Assembly: GCA_014653815.1 (NCBI GenBank)
Contig: JACWDZ010000002.1
Span: forward strand, 1-64,000
From: Pelagibacterales bacterium SAG-MED29
GTDB taxonomy: Bacteria; Pseudomonadota; Alphaproteobacteria; Pelagibacterales; Pelagibacteraceae
Direction of reading: 5' to 3'
Length of the DNA: 64,000 nt
Position numbers and translations under genes: made by a program. The notes beneath the pieces are model-generated. The model was not told where the DNA came from. It saw nothing but the letters and a program-made list of their open reading frames with translations, and ran no database searches. Positions 1 through 9,531 of this stretch are shown here, piece by piece; position 1 is the first letter of the stretch, and the number at the start of each line of letters is the position of its first letter.

Positions 1-2
1 AT

Positions 3-455
3 CAGAAAGCTACAAAAGAAATAGATAGACTTAAAAGCTTTTGGGAGGCAATCGGTAGCAAAGTAAAACTTATGACATTTGAAGATCATGACCATGTTCT
101 CTCAATGACAAGTCATTTACCTCATGCAATTGCTTATAGTATTGTGAGAACAGTTGTTAACAATGACGATAAGTTTAAAAATGACATTATTCAATATAGC
201 GCCAGCGGATTAAGGGATTTTACCCGTATTGCTGCTTCAGACCCTATTATGTGGAGAGATATATTTATTGATAATAGTGAAAATATTTTAAAAGTTTTAA
301 ATAGTTTTTCAGAAAATCTTGAAGAAATTAAAAAAGCTATTCAGAGCAAGAATGGTGAAAAATTAAATAAAATTTTTTCTTCTACAAGGAAATTGAGAAA
401 AGAAATTATAAAAGCAGGCCAAGAAACTGACAAACCAAATTTTGGTAGAAAATAA
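3..455 (+). CDS. tyrA: Prephenate/cyclohexadienyl dehydrogenase, C-terminal part (5' end outside window)
   Basis: Open frame continues upstream of the listed ATG to the window edge (QKATKEIDRLKSFWEAIGSKVKLMTFEDHDHVLSMTSHLPHAIAYSIV); the DHD..S.TSHLPH and SGLRDFTRIAASDPIMWRDI motifs are typical of prephenate dehydrogenase. Confidence 0.9.
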   Translation, partial: QKATKEIDRLKSFWEAIGSKVKLMTFEDHDHVLSMTSHLPHAIAYSIVRTVVNNDDKFKNDIIQYSASGLRDFTRIAASDPIMWRDIFIDNSENILKVLNSFSENLEEIKKAIQSKNGEKLNKIFSSTRKLRKEIIKAGQETDKPNFGRK

Positions 456-456
456 A

Positions 457-1164
457 CTATTTAAATTTTTTGATTTCAGAATAAATTTTATTTTCTATTT
501 CTTTGATAAATTCATCATTGTTTTTACCAGGCATTATTGGTTCTAAAAAGGAAATATGAATATCTCCATGATACTTCATAAAACTATTTTTTGGCCAAAT
601 TTTTCCAGAATTTAAAGCAACTGGAATACAAGGTAGATTTAAAGAGTTATAAATTCTTCCGACACCTTTTTTAAAAGAAGTTTCTTCTCCAAACTTTATT
701 CTAGTTCCTTGAGGAAATATTAAAAGAGGTCTATTTTCTTTATCAATTATATTTTTAATTTTATCAAAAAAGTTTAAATTTTCTTTAGTTGTAGTTTCTC
801 TAACAATCGCAATAGAGCCGATTTTTCTTAAATACCAACCAAATAAAGGAATACTTAATAATTCTTTTTTAAGAATAAAAATCGGTGCATTCAAAGGGAT
901 TTGGAGAGCAAAAGTTTCAAACATCGATTGATGAGCTGAAGCTACGAAATATTTATCTGCTTTCTTTAAATTTTCGAGACCATGGAATATAACTTTTGTA
1001 TTTAAGATGCTATGCAAAATTATCACAATATAATTTGCTGAAAGTCTTCCAAAAAATAAAGTAAATTTACTAGGAAGCAATAAAGTTGGGACTGCTAAAA
1101 TGAATATTAAAACAAGTCCTGCATATAAAAAAATATTAAAAACTAAAGATTTTATAAATTGCAT
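457..1164 (-). CDS. plsC: 1-acyl-sn-glycerol-3-phosphate acyltransferase
   Basis: NHQSMFET-like HQSxxE motif (SAHQSMFETFAL) and FPQGTR motif; N-terminal membrane segment. Confidence 0.88.
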   Translation of the reverse strand: MQFIKSLVFNIFLYAGLVLIFILAVPTLLLPSKFTLFFGRLSANYIVIILHSILNTKVIFHGLENLKKADKYFVASAHQSMFETFALQIPLNAPIFILKKELLSIPLFGWYLRKIGSIAIVRETTTKENLNFFDKIKNIIDKENRPLLIFPQGTRIKFGEETSFKKGVGRIYNSLNLPCIPVALNSGKIWPKNSFMKYHGDIHISFLEPIMPGKNNDEFIKEIENKIYSEIKKFK

Positions 1165-2393
1165 TAAGCGCTTATTAATTTTAGTAAATTTTGTTTCTTT
1201 CTAATAAATTTGAATTTATTTTTATTGACTAAAATTTCAGGAATTAATGGTCTGGTATTATAGTTAGAAGATAAAGATGCCCCGTAGGCACCAACGTTGG
1301 CAATAGCCACAAAATCATTTTCAGAAATTTTTTGATAATTTTTATATTTACCAAATTTACAAGTCGACTCACAAATAGGACCAACAAATTCTATTATTCC
1401 TTTAATTTTTTTGGTAGTTTTTATAACTGGAATAATATCGTGCTGTGCATCGTATAATGCTGGTCTCATAAAATCATTCATACCGGCGTCTAAAATTACG
1501 AATTTTTTATTAGCACCATTTTTAATATACTGAATTTTGCTCACAAGAATACCTGCATTACCAACGATTGATCGTCCTGGCTCAAATATAATTTTACAAT
1601 TTAATTTTTTTGAAAAAGAATGAACGAGATTAGAATATCTTTTAAGATTTATGGGTTTATCTTTCTTGCTATAATTAATTCCAAATCCTCCACCAAGATC
1701 AATGTGCTTAAGATTTAAATCTAGATTTTTTATTAATTTAGATAATACAGTTAAAACTTTTTTATACGGAACGTCTGTTAAAATTTGGCTTCCGATATGA
1801 ACACTTAAGGCATCAAGCTTTATATTTTTCAGTTTTTTTATTTCTTTAAAAAAAAAATAGAAATTTTTGATTGAAATACCAAACTTATTATTTGCCTTTC
1901 CGGTAGAAATTTTTTTGTGAGTTTTAGCATCAATATCAGGATTTAATCTAAATCCAATAGAAACTTTTTTATTTGATTTTTTGGCAATTTTATTAATAAT
2001 TTTGGCTTCACTTTCAGATTCGCAATTTATTAATAATATTTTTTTATTAATTGCGATTTTTAATTCTTCTTCAGTTTTACCTACGCCTGAAAAAACTATT
2101 TTATTTGCTTTAATTCCTGCTTTTAAAGCTTTTAACAGCTCTCCGACAGAGACAACATCTGCACCAGCACCTAATTTTCCTAATGATCTTAGAATAGATA
2201 AATTGCTATTAGATTTTGCAGCGAAGCAAACTAACGGTTTTATTTTCTTAAAAGTGTTAACAAATTTTATATAATTTTCTTTAATTTGATTTTCAGAGTA
2301 GATGTATAAAGGAGTCCCTCCTTTTTTTCCAATATTTGAAACAGATAGTTTCTCAATAAATAAATTTTTACTGACATATCTTATATTTGGCAT
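1164..2393 (-). CDS. lysA: Diaminopimelate decarboxylase
   Basis: PLP fold III decarboxylase motifs: CFAAKSNSN, HIGSQI, DLGGGFGI, EPGRSIVGNAG, GPICEST, VGAYGASLSSNYN. Confidence 0.95.
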   Translation of the reverse strand: MPNIRYVSKNLFIEKLSVSNIGKKGGTPLYIYSENQIKENYIKFVNTFKKIKPLVCFAAKSNSNLSILRSLGKLGAGADVVSVGELLKALKAGIKANKIVFSGVGKTEEELKIAINKKILLINCESESEAKIINKIAKKSNKKVSIGFRLNPDIDAKTHKKISTGKANNKFGISIKNFYFFFKEIKKLKNIKLDALSVHIGSQILTDVPYKKVLTVLSKLIKNLDLNLKHIDLGGGFGINYSKKDKPINLKRYSNLVHSFSKKLNCKIIFEPGRSIVGNAGILVSKIQYIKNGANKKFVILDAGMNDFMRPALYDAQHDIIPVIKTTKKIKGIIEFVGPICESTCKFGKYKNYQKISENDFVAIANVGAYGASLSSNYNTRPLIPEILVNKNKFKFIRKKQNLLKLISA

Positions 2394-2397
2394 ATAA

Positions 2398-2508
2398 TTA
2401 TAAAATTATTTTGCTTTGCTGAATTTTTCCTTGGTATTCTGGTTGAGATTTTTTTCCACAACCAGCTAAAATTAAAATGCTTATGAATAAAGAGACTATA
2501 ATTTTCAT
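2398..2508 (-). CDS. Short lipoprotein (36 aa) MKIIVSLFISILILAGCGKKSQPEYQGKIQQSKIIL
   Basis: My translation, not in the ORF track; lipobox LAGC after a short hydrophobic signal; ATGA overlap with the argH stop and immediately upstream of lysA, matching the small lipoprotein often found at argH/lysA loci. Confidence 0.75.
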   Translation of the reverse strand: MKIIVSLFISILILAGCGKKSQPEYQGKIQQSKIIL

Positions 2509-3893
2509 TTTATTTCCTTTTTATATTTTCTAACCATTATCGCTACATTATTTGAAGCTGTCCCGCCGTAAGATTTTTTTGCATTCATAGAATTTTTTAC
2601 ATTAAGTATTTTAAGAATATTTTTGTCTAAATCTTTATATATCTTTTTTATATCTACCAACGACAATTGATCCAAAGTTTTTTTATTTTTTTCAGCAAAA
2701 TCTACTAACTTTGCAGCTAGACTATATGATTCTCTGAAACTTATATCTTTTTCTTTAACGAGATAGTCAGCAAAATCAGTAGCTGTAGTAAAACCTTTGT
2801 TTGCCATTTTAAACATTTTTTCTTTTATGGGTTTAACAGCGTTAATTAATTCTCCACTCAGAATTAAAGTATCTTTTAAAGTATCATAACCTTCAAAGAC
2901 TAATATTTTGTCATCCTGCAAATCTTTAAAGTATGACATAGGAAGACCTTTCATTATTGTAAGCATAGAATTTAATTTTCCATAATTAATTCCAACTCTT
3001 CCTCTTATTAACTCAGCAGGATCAGGATTCTTTTTTTGAGGCATAATCGATGAGCCTGTTAACATGCTGTCATTAAAATCTATTAAATTAAAAGCATCTG
3101 AATTAAAAATTATAAAATCTTCTGCTAATCTAGATAAGTGCATTGCGCATATAGCTGAGGAATATAAAAAATCAATAGCAAAATCTCTATCAGACACGGA
3201 GTCTATTGAATTATCAGTTGGTTTTTTAAAACCAAGTTTTTTTGCTGTATATTTTCTATCTATTTTGTAAGAGGTGCCCGACAAGGCTGCTGAGCCTAGC
3301 GGGCATTCATCTAGAAGATCAATATTATTTTCAAATCTTTTTTTATCTCTTTTTAACATTTCATAATAAGCCAAAAGATGATGTGCAAATGAAATTGGTT
3401 GAGCATTTTTTAAGTGGGTAAGTCCTGGCATTACAGTTTCAGTATTTTTTTCAGCTTTTCTTAAAATAAATTTCATAACTAGAGAGATATGTCTTAAAAT
3501 ATCTTTTGTGGAATCTTTAACCCACAATTTAAAATCAGTTACTACTTGGTCATTTCTTGATCTGGCTGTATGCATATAGCCAGCAGTTGGCCCTATAATT
3601 TCAAATAATTTTTTTTCTATATTTAAATGAATATCTTCAAATTTTTCTTGAAAGTTAAATTGCCCTTTATCAATTTGAGACTTAATCTTATTAAGCCCAT
3701 TAACAATTTTTTTTCCATCAGTGCTATGAATTATTTTTTGTTTTACTAGCATTTGAACATGTACGATAGAAGCAACTATATCCTGTTTATAGAGTCTTTT
3801 ATCTACATTTATTGATGATCCAATTCTTTGAAAGGACTTAGAGGTCTTACCTTTAAATCTATTTGACCATATAGTTTTATTTTTATTTTTCAT
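2505..3893 (-). CDS. argH: Argininosuccinate lyase
   Basis: Fumarase/ASL signature GSSIMPQKKNPD; N-terminal WSNRFKGKTSKSFQ; HTARSRNDQVVTDFKLW. Confidence 0.97.
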   Translation of the reverse strand: MKNKNKTIWSNRFKGKTSKSFQRIGSSINVDKRLYKQDIVASIVHVQMLVKQKIIHSTDGKKIVNGLNKIKSQIDKGQFNFQEKFEDIHLNIEKKLFEIIGPTAGYMHTARSRNDQVVTDFKLWVKDSTKDILRHISLVMKFILRKAEKNTETVMPGLTHLKNAQPISFAHHLLAYYEMLKRDKKRFENNIDLLDECPLGSAALSGTSYKIDRKYTAKKLGFKKPTDNSIDSVSDRDFAIDFLYSSAICAMHLSRLAEDFIIFNSDAFNLIDFNDSMLTGSSIMPQKKNPDPAELIRGRVGINYGKLNSMLTIMKGLPMSYFKDLQDDKILVFEGYDTLKDTLILSGELINAVKPIKEKMFKMANKGFTTATDFADYLVKEKDISFRESYSLAAKLVDFAEKNKKTLDQLSLVDIKKIYKDLDKNILKILNVKNSMNAKKSYGGTASNNVAIMVRKYKKEIK

Positions 3894-3923
3894 TTTACTG
3901 TGTTAATTTTAATTTAAATTAAT

Positions 3924-4451
3924 ATGAAAATTAGTAAATCTTTTAAAATCTATATTCACATAATATTTGTATTTTTAATCACCAAAAACCTTTTTGCTAG
4001 TGATGATTTTTCTAAAAATATAGTTATTCACGAAAAACCAAAGGTAATTAAAGAACTTAAATTTAAAGATTTTAATCTTCAAGACGTTGATCTAACGAAT
4101 AAAAAAGGCAACATCATGATAATTAATTTTTGGGCTTCTTGGTGTATGCCATGTAGAAGAGAAATGCCTTCTTTAGAGAAGCTTAGTCACAAATACCCAG
4201 AAATTAAAGTTTACGCTATAAATATGGAAAAACCCAATAAACTTATAGCTAAAGATTTTTTTCAAAGCATAGGAGTAGCAAGCTTAGATATTTATTTTGA
4301 TCCAGATTTTAAATTGGTAAAACAATTTAAAATGAGAGGTTTACCAATAAGTATATTAATAGATAAAAATGGAAAAGAATTCGGAAGAGTTGTTGGAGAA
4401 ATTAACTTTATGAATAAAGATTTTATAGAATTATTAAAACGATATATTTAA
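3924..4451 (+). CDS. TlpA/ResA-like thioredoxin-family protein
   Basis: N-terminal signal segment, NFWASWCMPCRREMPSLEKL (CxxC), cis-Pro region GLPISILIDKNG. Confidence 0.88.
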   Translation: MKISKSFKIYIHIIFVFLITKNLFASDDFSKNIVIHEKPKVIKELKFKDFNLQDVDLTNKKGNIMIINFWASWCMPCRREMPSLEKLSHKYPEIKVYAINMEKPNKLIAKDFFQSIGVASLDIYFDPDFKLVKQFKMRGLPISILIDKNGKEFGRVVGEINFMNKDFIELLKRYI

Positions 4452-4460
4452 TTTTTACAT

Positions 4461-5114
4461 ATGAAATACTCATTAAATACAATTATTTTAGAACCGCTAT
4501 CAAAAGCAAAACCTAAAAATGCTGTAATACTTTGTCACGGTTATGGTGGCGACGGAAAAGATATTTCTATTCTTGCAGGTTACTGGAAAGCTTATTTGCC
4601 AGACACAATATTCATTTGTCCTGATGCTCCTGAAAAATGCGATGCAAGCCCATCAGGGTTTCAATGGTTTGGTTTAATAGATGAAACTCCTGAACAAATT
4701 TTATCTAAATCTTTAGTTGCTGAAATTAAATTAAACAAACTTATTGATGAAGTTAAAGAAAAAAATCATTTATCAGCTAATCAAATTGTGATTGGTGGAT
4801 TTAGTCAAGGATGTATGATTAGTTTACAAACAGGGATTAAGCGAAAAGATAAAATTAATTCAATCATAGGATATTCTGGTAAAATTATAGATATAGAACA
4901 TTTAGGTAAAAACATTGTTTCAAGACCAAATATCATCTTGATGCATGGAGACAAAGATCAAATTGTTCCAATTGATGGATTGCTAGAAGCTAAGAGCTTT
5001 TTTAGTAAAAATAATTATGAGATAGAAACAAAAATTTTTAAAAATTGCGAACATCGAATACCTATCGAAGGATCAAGTTTAGGCTTGCAATTTATAAAGA
5101 AACATTTGTATTAG
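4461..5114 (+). CDS. Phospholipase/carboxylesterase family alpha/beta hydrolase
   Basis: LCHGYGGDGKD, GGFSQGCM nucleophile elbow, MHGDKDQIVP, CEHRIP. Confidence 0.88.
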   Translation: MKYSLNTIILEPLSKAKPKNAVILCHGYGGDGKDISILAGYWKAYLPDTIFICPDAPEKCDASPSGFQWFGLIDETPEQILSKSLVAEIKLNKLIDEVKEKNHLSANQIVIGGFSQGCMISLQTGIKRKDKINSIIGYSGKIIDIEHLGKNIVSRPNIILMHGDKDQIVPIDGLLEAKSFFSKNNYEIETKIFKNCEHRIPIEGSSLGLQFIKKHLY

Positions 5115-5180
5115 TTTATTTAGGTTACCGCAGCATAATTATAACTTGATATAATTTTCTGTTTCAGTTAGCTTTCACCA

Positions 5181-5750
5181 ATGATTATTTCTTCATTGGA
5201 TAAAGTCCCGCTAGAAAAATGCCCAGCATTAGTTCTTAATGCTGACTTTAGACCTTTGAGCTATTATCCTCTTTCATTATGGTGTTGGCAAGATACTGTA
5301 AAGTCAGTTTTTTTAGATCGAGTTAGCATTGTTTCAAACTATAAACGTAAAATTAGAAGTCCTTCATTTGAAATGAATTTACCAAGTGTTATTGCTTTGA
5401 AAAATTTTGTTCAACCTTCTGACAACCCAAATTTTACTAGGTTTAATGTTTTCTTAAGAGATAAATTTACATGTCAGTATTGCGGAGACAAAAAAGATTT
5501 AACATTTGATCATTTATTACCAAAATCTAAAGGTGGCCTTACAGACTGGAATAACGTTGTTACAGCTTGTTCAAATTGTAATGTAAAGAAAGGCGGAAAG
5601 CTTTATGAGCATTGTGATTTAAAACTGGCTACTCGACCTTATGCCCCAACCGTTGAAGATTTGCATAAGAATGGAAGAAATTTTCCTCCAAACTTTCTTC
5701 ATGAAAGTTGGATGGACTATTTATACTGGGATATAGAGCTAGAACCTTAA
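5181..5750 (+). CDS. HNH endonuclease family protein
   Basis: CQYCGDKKDLTFDHLLPKSKGGLTDWNNVVTACSNCNVKKGGK HNH/zinc motif. Confidence 0.9.
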   Translation: MIISSLDKVPLEKCPALVLNADFRPLSYYPLSLWCWQDTVKSVFLDRVSIVSNYKRKIRSPSFEMNLPSVIALKNFVQPSDNPNFTRFNVFLRDKFTCQYCGDKKDLTFDHLLPKSKGGLTDWNNVVTACSNCNVKKGGKLYEHCDLKLATRPYAPTVEDLHKNGRNFPPNFLHESWMDYLYWDIELEP

Positions 5751-6284
5751 TTAAATTTTTTCTGATATTGTTATAGCAATGCGCGATGAAGTTTTAATTA
5801 CTTTATCTAATAAACCAAATAAACCTTTTTTCGTAGCACCGTTATCGTAAGCGATATCTTTATGATGCAATTCATCTTCTCTGAATTTCATTATCTTATC
5901 TTTTAATTTTTTTTCATCTTTTCCAAGTTTAAAAGTTTGATCTTTATAGTGACCATCAATTACTTCTTCTACTGAGGCAGTACAAAGCATAGCAGCTTTT
6001 TCACCAAGCATTGCAGTTCCGAATCCTAAAGTAACACCCATTACATCCCATAAGGGAAGAAGTTTGGTTGGTTGTATATTTCTTTTCTTAATTTCATTAT
6101 CAAAATATTCGTAGTGTTCTTTTTCATGTTCTTTCATATCTTCAATTTTTCTTTTAAGCGAAGGGTTTTGCTTAAATGTTTTCAAAGCGAGCAATTGGCC
6201 TTCATAAATTTTTATAGCACCGCGTTCACCAGCATGATCTACCCTAATGATTTCTTCTAAAGTTTTCTTATTTGTTTTGTCCAT
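5751..6284 (-). CDS. coq7: Demethoxyubiquinone hydroxylase (COQ7 family)
   Basis: IRVDHAGERGAIKIYEGQL, EKEHYEYF, TASVEEVIDGHY, EDELHHKD di-iron motifs. Confidence 0.95.
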   Translation of the reverse strand: MDKTNKKTLEEIIRVDHAGERGAIKIYEGQLLALKTFKQNPSLKRKIEDMKEHEKEHYEYFDNEIKKRNIQPTKLLPLWDVMGVTLGFGTAMLGEKAAMLCTASVEEVIDGHYKDQTFKLGKDEKKLKDKIMKFREDELHHKDIAYDNGATKKGLFGLLDKVIKTSSRIAITISEKI

Positions 6285-6750
6285 AATTTTTAATCACCTT
6301 GAGCATAATACCACTTAGCAAAATAGATATAATTGTATTTATTGTAGCAAGTGAAAGACCTAAAAATCTAAAAGTAACATCTTTACAACTGATTGGAGCA
6401 TTTTCCAATTGTTTTAATAGTTGTTCCGTAGACAAAGCGTCCTTTGAACCACCTAAATTACAAACAAACGATTCTTTAAAAAATTCTTGTTCTATACCTA
6501 CGTGATAAAATGAAATAATAGCTCCAAATATAAAAAATAATAAGACAATTCCAGCAATAATCTTCTTAAATCTATTCAAAATAAATATTAAGGAAATAAG
6601 TATTACTGAAGCTAGATAAGGAATCCTCTCAATTAAACATAAGTTACAAGGTTTATACCCCAAAATATATTGTATGAAATAAGCTATTGATAATGATAGA
6701 ATACAAAAAATTAGAACTCTGTTTAATATAAGCTTATTATTTTCAAACAT
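6268..6750 (-). CDS. dsbB: DsbB-family disulfide bond formation protein
   Basis: CNLCLIERIPY (CxxC), four TM segments, second cysteine pair region (CNLGG...APISCKD). Confidence 0.85.
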   Translation of the reverse strand: MFENNKLILNRVLIFCILSLSIAYFIQYILGYKPCNLCLIERIPYLASVILISLIFILNRFKKIIAGIVLLFFIFGAIISFYHVGIEQEFFKESFVCNLGGSKDALSTEQLLKQLENAPISCKDVTFRFLGLSLATINTIISILLSGIMLKVIKNYGQNK

Positions 6751-7349
6751 TAATTATAGACAATATACAAGACAATCGCTAAAATTATAATAAATATTCC
6801 TGCTAACGTAAACCATAGCGCACCTTTTTTTTCGATAAAGTTACCAAATTTTTGACCAAAGAGATTTGTAAAATATGCGACTAAAAAAAAACGTAATCCT
6901 CTAGTAAAAAGACAAATTAAAAAGAAAACTGGAAGATTATAACTCATGACCCCACTTGTTATGGTAAAAACTTTAAAAGGCAAAGGAGTAAATCCTGCTA
7001 AAAACATTATGCCAAGCCAGGCTAAAAAACCTTTCTTAGTTGACATAGTATCTTGCATTTCAAACACTTTTTCTTCGTAACCATAAAACTCAATAATAAC
7101 CATTGAGACATCTAAAAACAAAACTCCTAACATGTAACCAAATAATCCTCCTAAAACTGAGCCAAAGGTAGCAATTAGAAATATTTTAATATAATCATCT
7201 CTTTTAGCTACTACCATTGGAACGATCATCAAGTCTGGCGGCACAGGAAAAAAGAAACTTTCAATAAATGATACAAAACCTAAGAGAGGCTTTGAAAATT
7301 TATGTCTGGCAAGCTCTACACATCTATCGTATAATTTTTTTAAAATCAT
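6750..7349 (-). CDS. DedA/SNARE-associated (YqaA-like) membrane protein
   Basis: SFFFPVPPDLMIVPMV..., GGLFGYMLG, AGFTPLPFKVFTITSG. The start is placed at MILKKLYDRC because the N-terminal 26 aa of the ORF-track version (7427) look non-coding and overlap the divergent gene. Confidence 0.82.
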   Translation of the reverse strand: MILKKLYDRCVELARHKFSKPLLGFVSFIESFFFPVPPDLMIVPMVVAKRDDYIKIFLIATFGSVLGGLFGYMLGVLFLDVSMVIIEFYGYEEKVFEMQDTMSTKKGFLAWLGIMFLAGFTPLPFKVFTITSGVMSYNLPVFFLICLFTRGLRFFLVAYFTNLFGQKFGNFIEKKGALWFTLAGIFIIILAIVLYIVYN

Positions 7350-7533
7350 GAATTTAAAATGCACAATACTCAGGTACCTGGCAAGTTTAATATTATCCAC
7401 GGTTGTTATATATGTGATAGTGATCATTGCTGGATTATTTGGTGCTGATTATGGATTTTCTCCTGGAGAAATCTTTATTATCTGGATATTAATGGCGATC
7501 TTAATAAATCAGAGTGTAACTTGGAAAAAGTAG
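7348..7533 (+). CDS. Small membrane protein (61 aa), function unknown
   Basis: Two hydrophobic stretches (LASLILSTVVIYVIVIIAGLFG; IFIIWILMAILI); ends 6 nt before the next co-directional gene. Confidence 0.62.
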   Translation: MNLKCTILRYLASLILSTVVIYVIVIIAGLFGADYGFSPGEIFIIWILMAILINQSVTWKK

Positions 7534-7539
7534 ATTCTA

Positions 7540-8559
7540 ATGAGTGAAACAATAGATATAAAAACAAAAAAGATTATACCCTCAGGTTTAACCAACAAGT
7601 TTGAAAAATCTTTAGTCTTGGAAAGTCTTGAGCAAAATATACTCTTTCACTGGGATACGTGGGGTAAATTTCAACAAGCTTGGACTAGTCGGGCCTATAG
7701 ATCCTTCAAAGATTTAGATAAGTATTTACTTTTAATATATTTAATTAATGATAATTGGCAGACTTTAGCAGGAAAATTTCAATATTTATCAATGGATGAA
7801 TTCTATGACTCAGAAAGTATTATAATAGATAAGATTAACTTAATTCAAATATCAAATGATTTAAAAATCCCAAAAGAAACAATTAGAAGAAAAGTTAATG
7901 AATTACAGCATTCTGATATTCTAAAAAGGGAAGGTAAATCTATTATCTTTAATAGAAAAGGAATACAAACCCAAAAACCAAATGACATGATTGAATTACT
8001 TTCAATTTTTATAGAAAAAAAATCAAAAGCATTAAAAGGTCAAGATTGGTTTGGTGAGCAATTATCAAAAGATTATATTAAAAGATTTATAAAGAAATAT
8101 TTTACAATAGTTTGGTTAAGATTTTTTAAGATGCAAATACCTTTTTTAACAAGACATAGAAATGTTTTTAGGGATCTAGAAACCTGGATAGTCTGGGGGA
8201 ATATAGGTCTTAGTCATCAATATCATTTAGCAAAAGCGGCTGAAAAAAATTTAGTAACTTCAGAAATTACACTTAAAAGTTATTATTCTAATGTTGCAGA
8301 TGTGAAAATTGATAGGGGGGTAAATGCTTCATCTATAGCTGATATTTCATCAATACCCAGAGCAACAGTAATTAGAAAATTAAAATGGCTGGTTTCGCAA
8401 AAAGCTATTAAAAAAAATAAAAATTTAGAATATCAAATGAAAAAAGGTGGTAAGCTAAATAGTAAAATTTCAGAGAATTTTATGTTAAATCAACACAGTG
8501 TTGCTGAATTTTTAACTGATATTTTTGATTTAATGAAAAATTCAGAATTTAAATTATAA
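7540..8559 (+). CDS. Putative DNA-binding protein with two winged-helix-like HTH segments
   Basis: Two HTH-like segments: QISNDLKIPKETIRRKVNELQHSDILKREGKSIIF and SSIADISSIPRATVIRKLKWLVSQKAIKKNKNLEY. Confidence 0.68.
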   Translation: MSETIDIKTKKIIPSGLTNKFEKSLVLESLEQNILFHWDTWGKFQQAWTSRAYRSFKDLDKYLLLIYLINDNWQTLAGKFQYLSMDEFYDSESIIIDKINLIQISNDLKIPKETIRRKVNELQHSDILKREGKSIIFNRKGIQTQKPNDMIELLSIFIEKKSKALKGQDWFGEQLSKDYIKRFIKKYFTIVWLRFFKMQIPFLTRHRNVFRDLETWIVWGNIGLSHQYHLAKAAEKNLVTSEITLKSYYSNVADVKIDRGVNASSIADISSIPRATVIRKLKWLVSQKAIKKNKNLEYQMKKGGKLNSKISENFMLNQHSVAEFLTDIFDLMKNSEFKL

Positions 8560-8574
8560 ATATTTTTTAAGATT

Positions 8575-9420
8575 ATGGAAATAGCAAAATCTATAGCTCC
8601 AATTGCTTTAGCAATAATCATGTTTGGTTTGGGTCTAGGATTGGCAATTGAGGACTTTAAAAGAGTTATAAAATATCCAAGAGATTTTTTTGTTGGCTTT
8701 TTATGTCAAGTTATTTTACTTCCAATAATTGCTTTAATACTAATTCATATAATTACACTTCCCCCTGAAATTGCGCTTGGTGTTATGATAATTGCTTCAG
8801 CCCCAGGTGGAGTGACCTCAAATGTATTAACCAAGTTTGCGGATGGTGATGTTGCCTTATCAGTGGGTTTAACAGCAATTGTTAGTTTGTTATGTATTAT
8901 TACCGTTCCGTTAATTGTTTTTAATTCTGCAGAATTAATTGGAATAGAAATACAAAAAGAAATATCGATGATTTCAATAGCTATTAAAATGTTTTTTGTA
9001 GTTACTATTCCAGTTTTATTTGGAATGATCGTTAGAAGATTAATGACAGAATTTATAATTTCTAAAACTTTGATAATTCAAAGATTATCTATAATTTTAT
9101 TCTTGATTGTATTTATATCTATCTGGGTGGAGGAGTGGGATAAAATAGTAAGTTTTATAGTTAGGGCAGGTCTAATAACATTTATTTTGAATATAACTAT
9201 GATTTTGGTTGGTTATTATGTTGCAAAATATTTCGCCTCAGGCATTTCTCAAAGAAAATGTATTTCACTTGAATGTGGTTTACAAAATGGAACTTTAGCT
9301 GTAGTTGTGGCCACTCAATTGTTTGATGATATATTATTTATGGTCCCTACAGCAGCCTACGCATTAATAATGTTTTGTACCTCAATTATTTTTGTTCTCA
9401 TAGTAAGAAAAATCAATTAG
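8575..9420 (+). CDS. Bile acid:sodium symporter (BASS) family transporter
   Basis: Multi-TM; MFGLGLGLAIEDFKRV, ASAPGGVTSNVLTKFADGDVALSVGLTA, ECGLQNGTLAVVVA. Confidence 0.9.
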   Translation: MEIAKSIAPIALAIIMFGLGLGLAIEDFKRVIKYPRDFFVGFLCQVILLPIIALILIHIITLPPEIALGVMIIASAPGGVTSNVLTKFADGDVALSVGLTAIVSLLCIITVPLIVFNSAELIGIEIQKEISMISIAIKMFFVVTIPVLFGMIVRRLMTEFIISKTLIIQRLSIILFLIVFISIWVEEWDKIVSFIVRAGLITFILNITMILVGYYVAKYFASGISQRKCISLECGLQNGTLAVVVATQLFDDILFMVPTAAYALIMFCTSIIFVLIVRKIN

Positions 9421-9436
9421 ATTATCTTAAAAAAAA

Positions 9437-9523
9437 GGGCGAATGGTGGAACTGGTAGACGCGCCGGACTCAAAATCCGGTGGTAGCAATACCTTGAGAG
9501 TTCGAGTCTCTCTTCGCCCACCA
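9437..9523 (+). tRNA. tRNA-Leu (anticodon CAA), CCA encoded
   Basis: GGGCGAA...TTCGCCC acceptor stem, CCGGA-CTCAAAA-TCCGG anticodon arm, variable arm, GTTCGAGTC T-arm, terminal ACCA. Confidence 0.97.
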
Positions 9524-9531
9524 ATAAAGTT

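Noticed and set aside
1981-2274. 97-aa plus-strand ORF inside lysA
   Set aside because: Shadow ORF opposite conserved decarboxylase coding sequence.
5181-5750. HNH endonuclease as a homing or mobile element
   Set aside because: No intron/intein boundaries, inverted repeats or disrupted host gene; looks like the free-standing conserved HNH protein found in many bacterial chromosomes.
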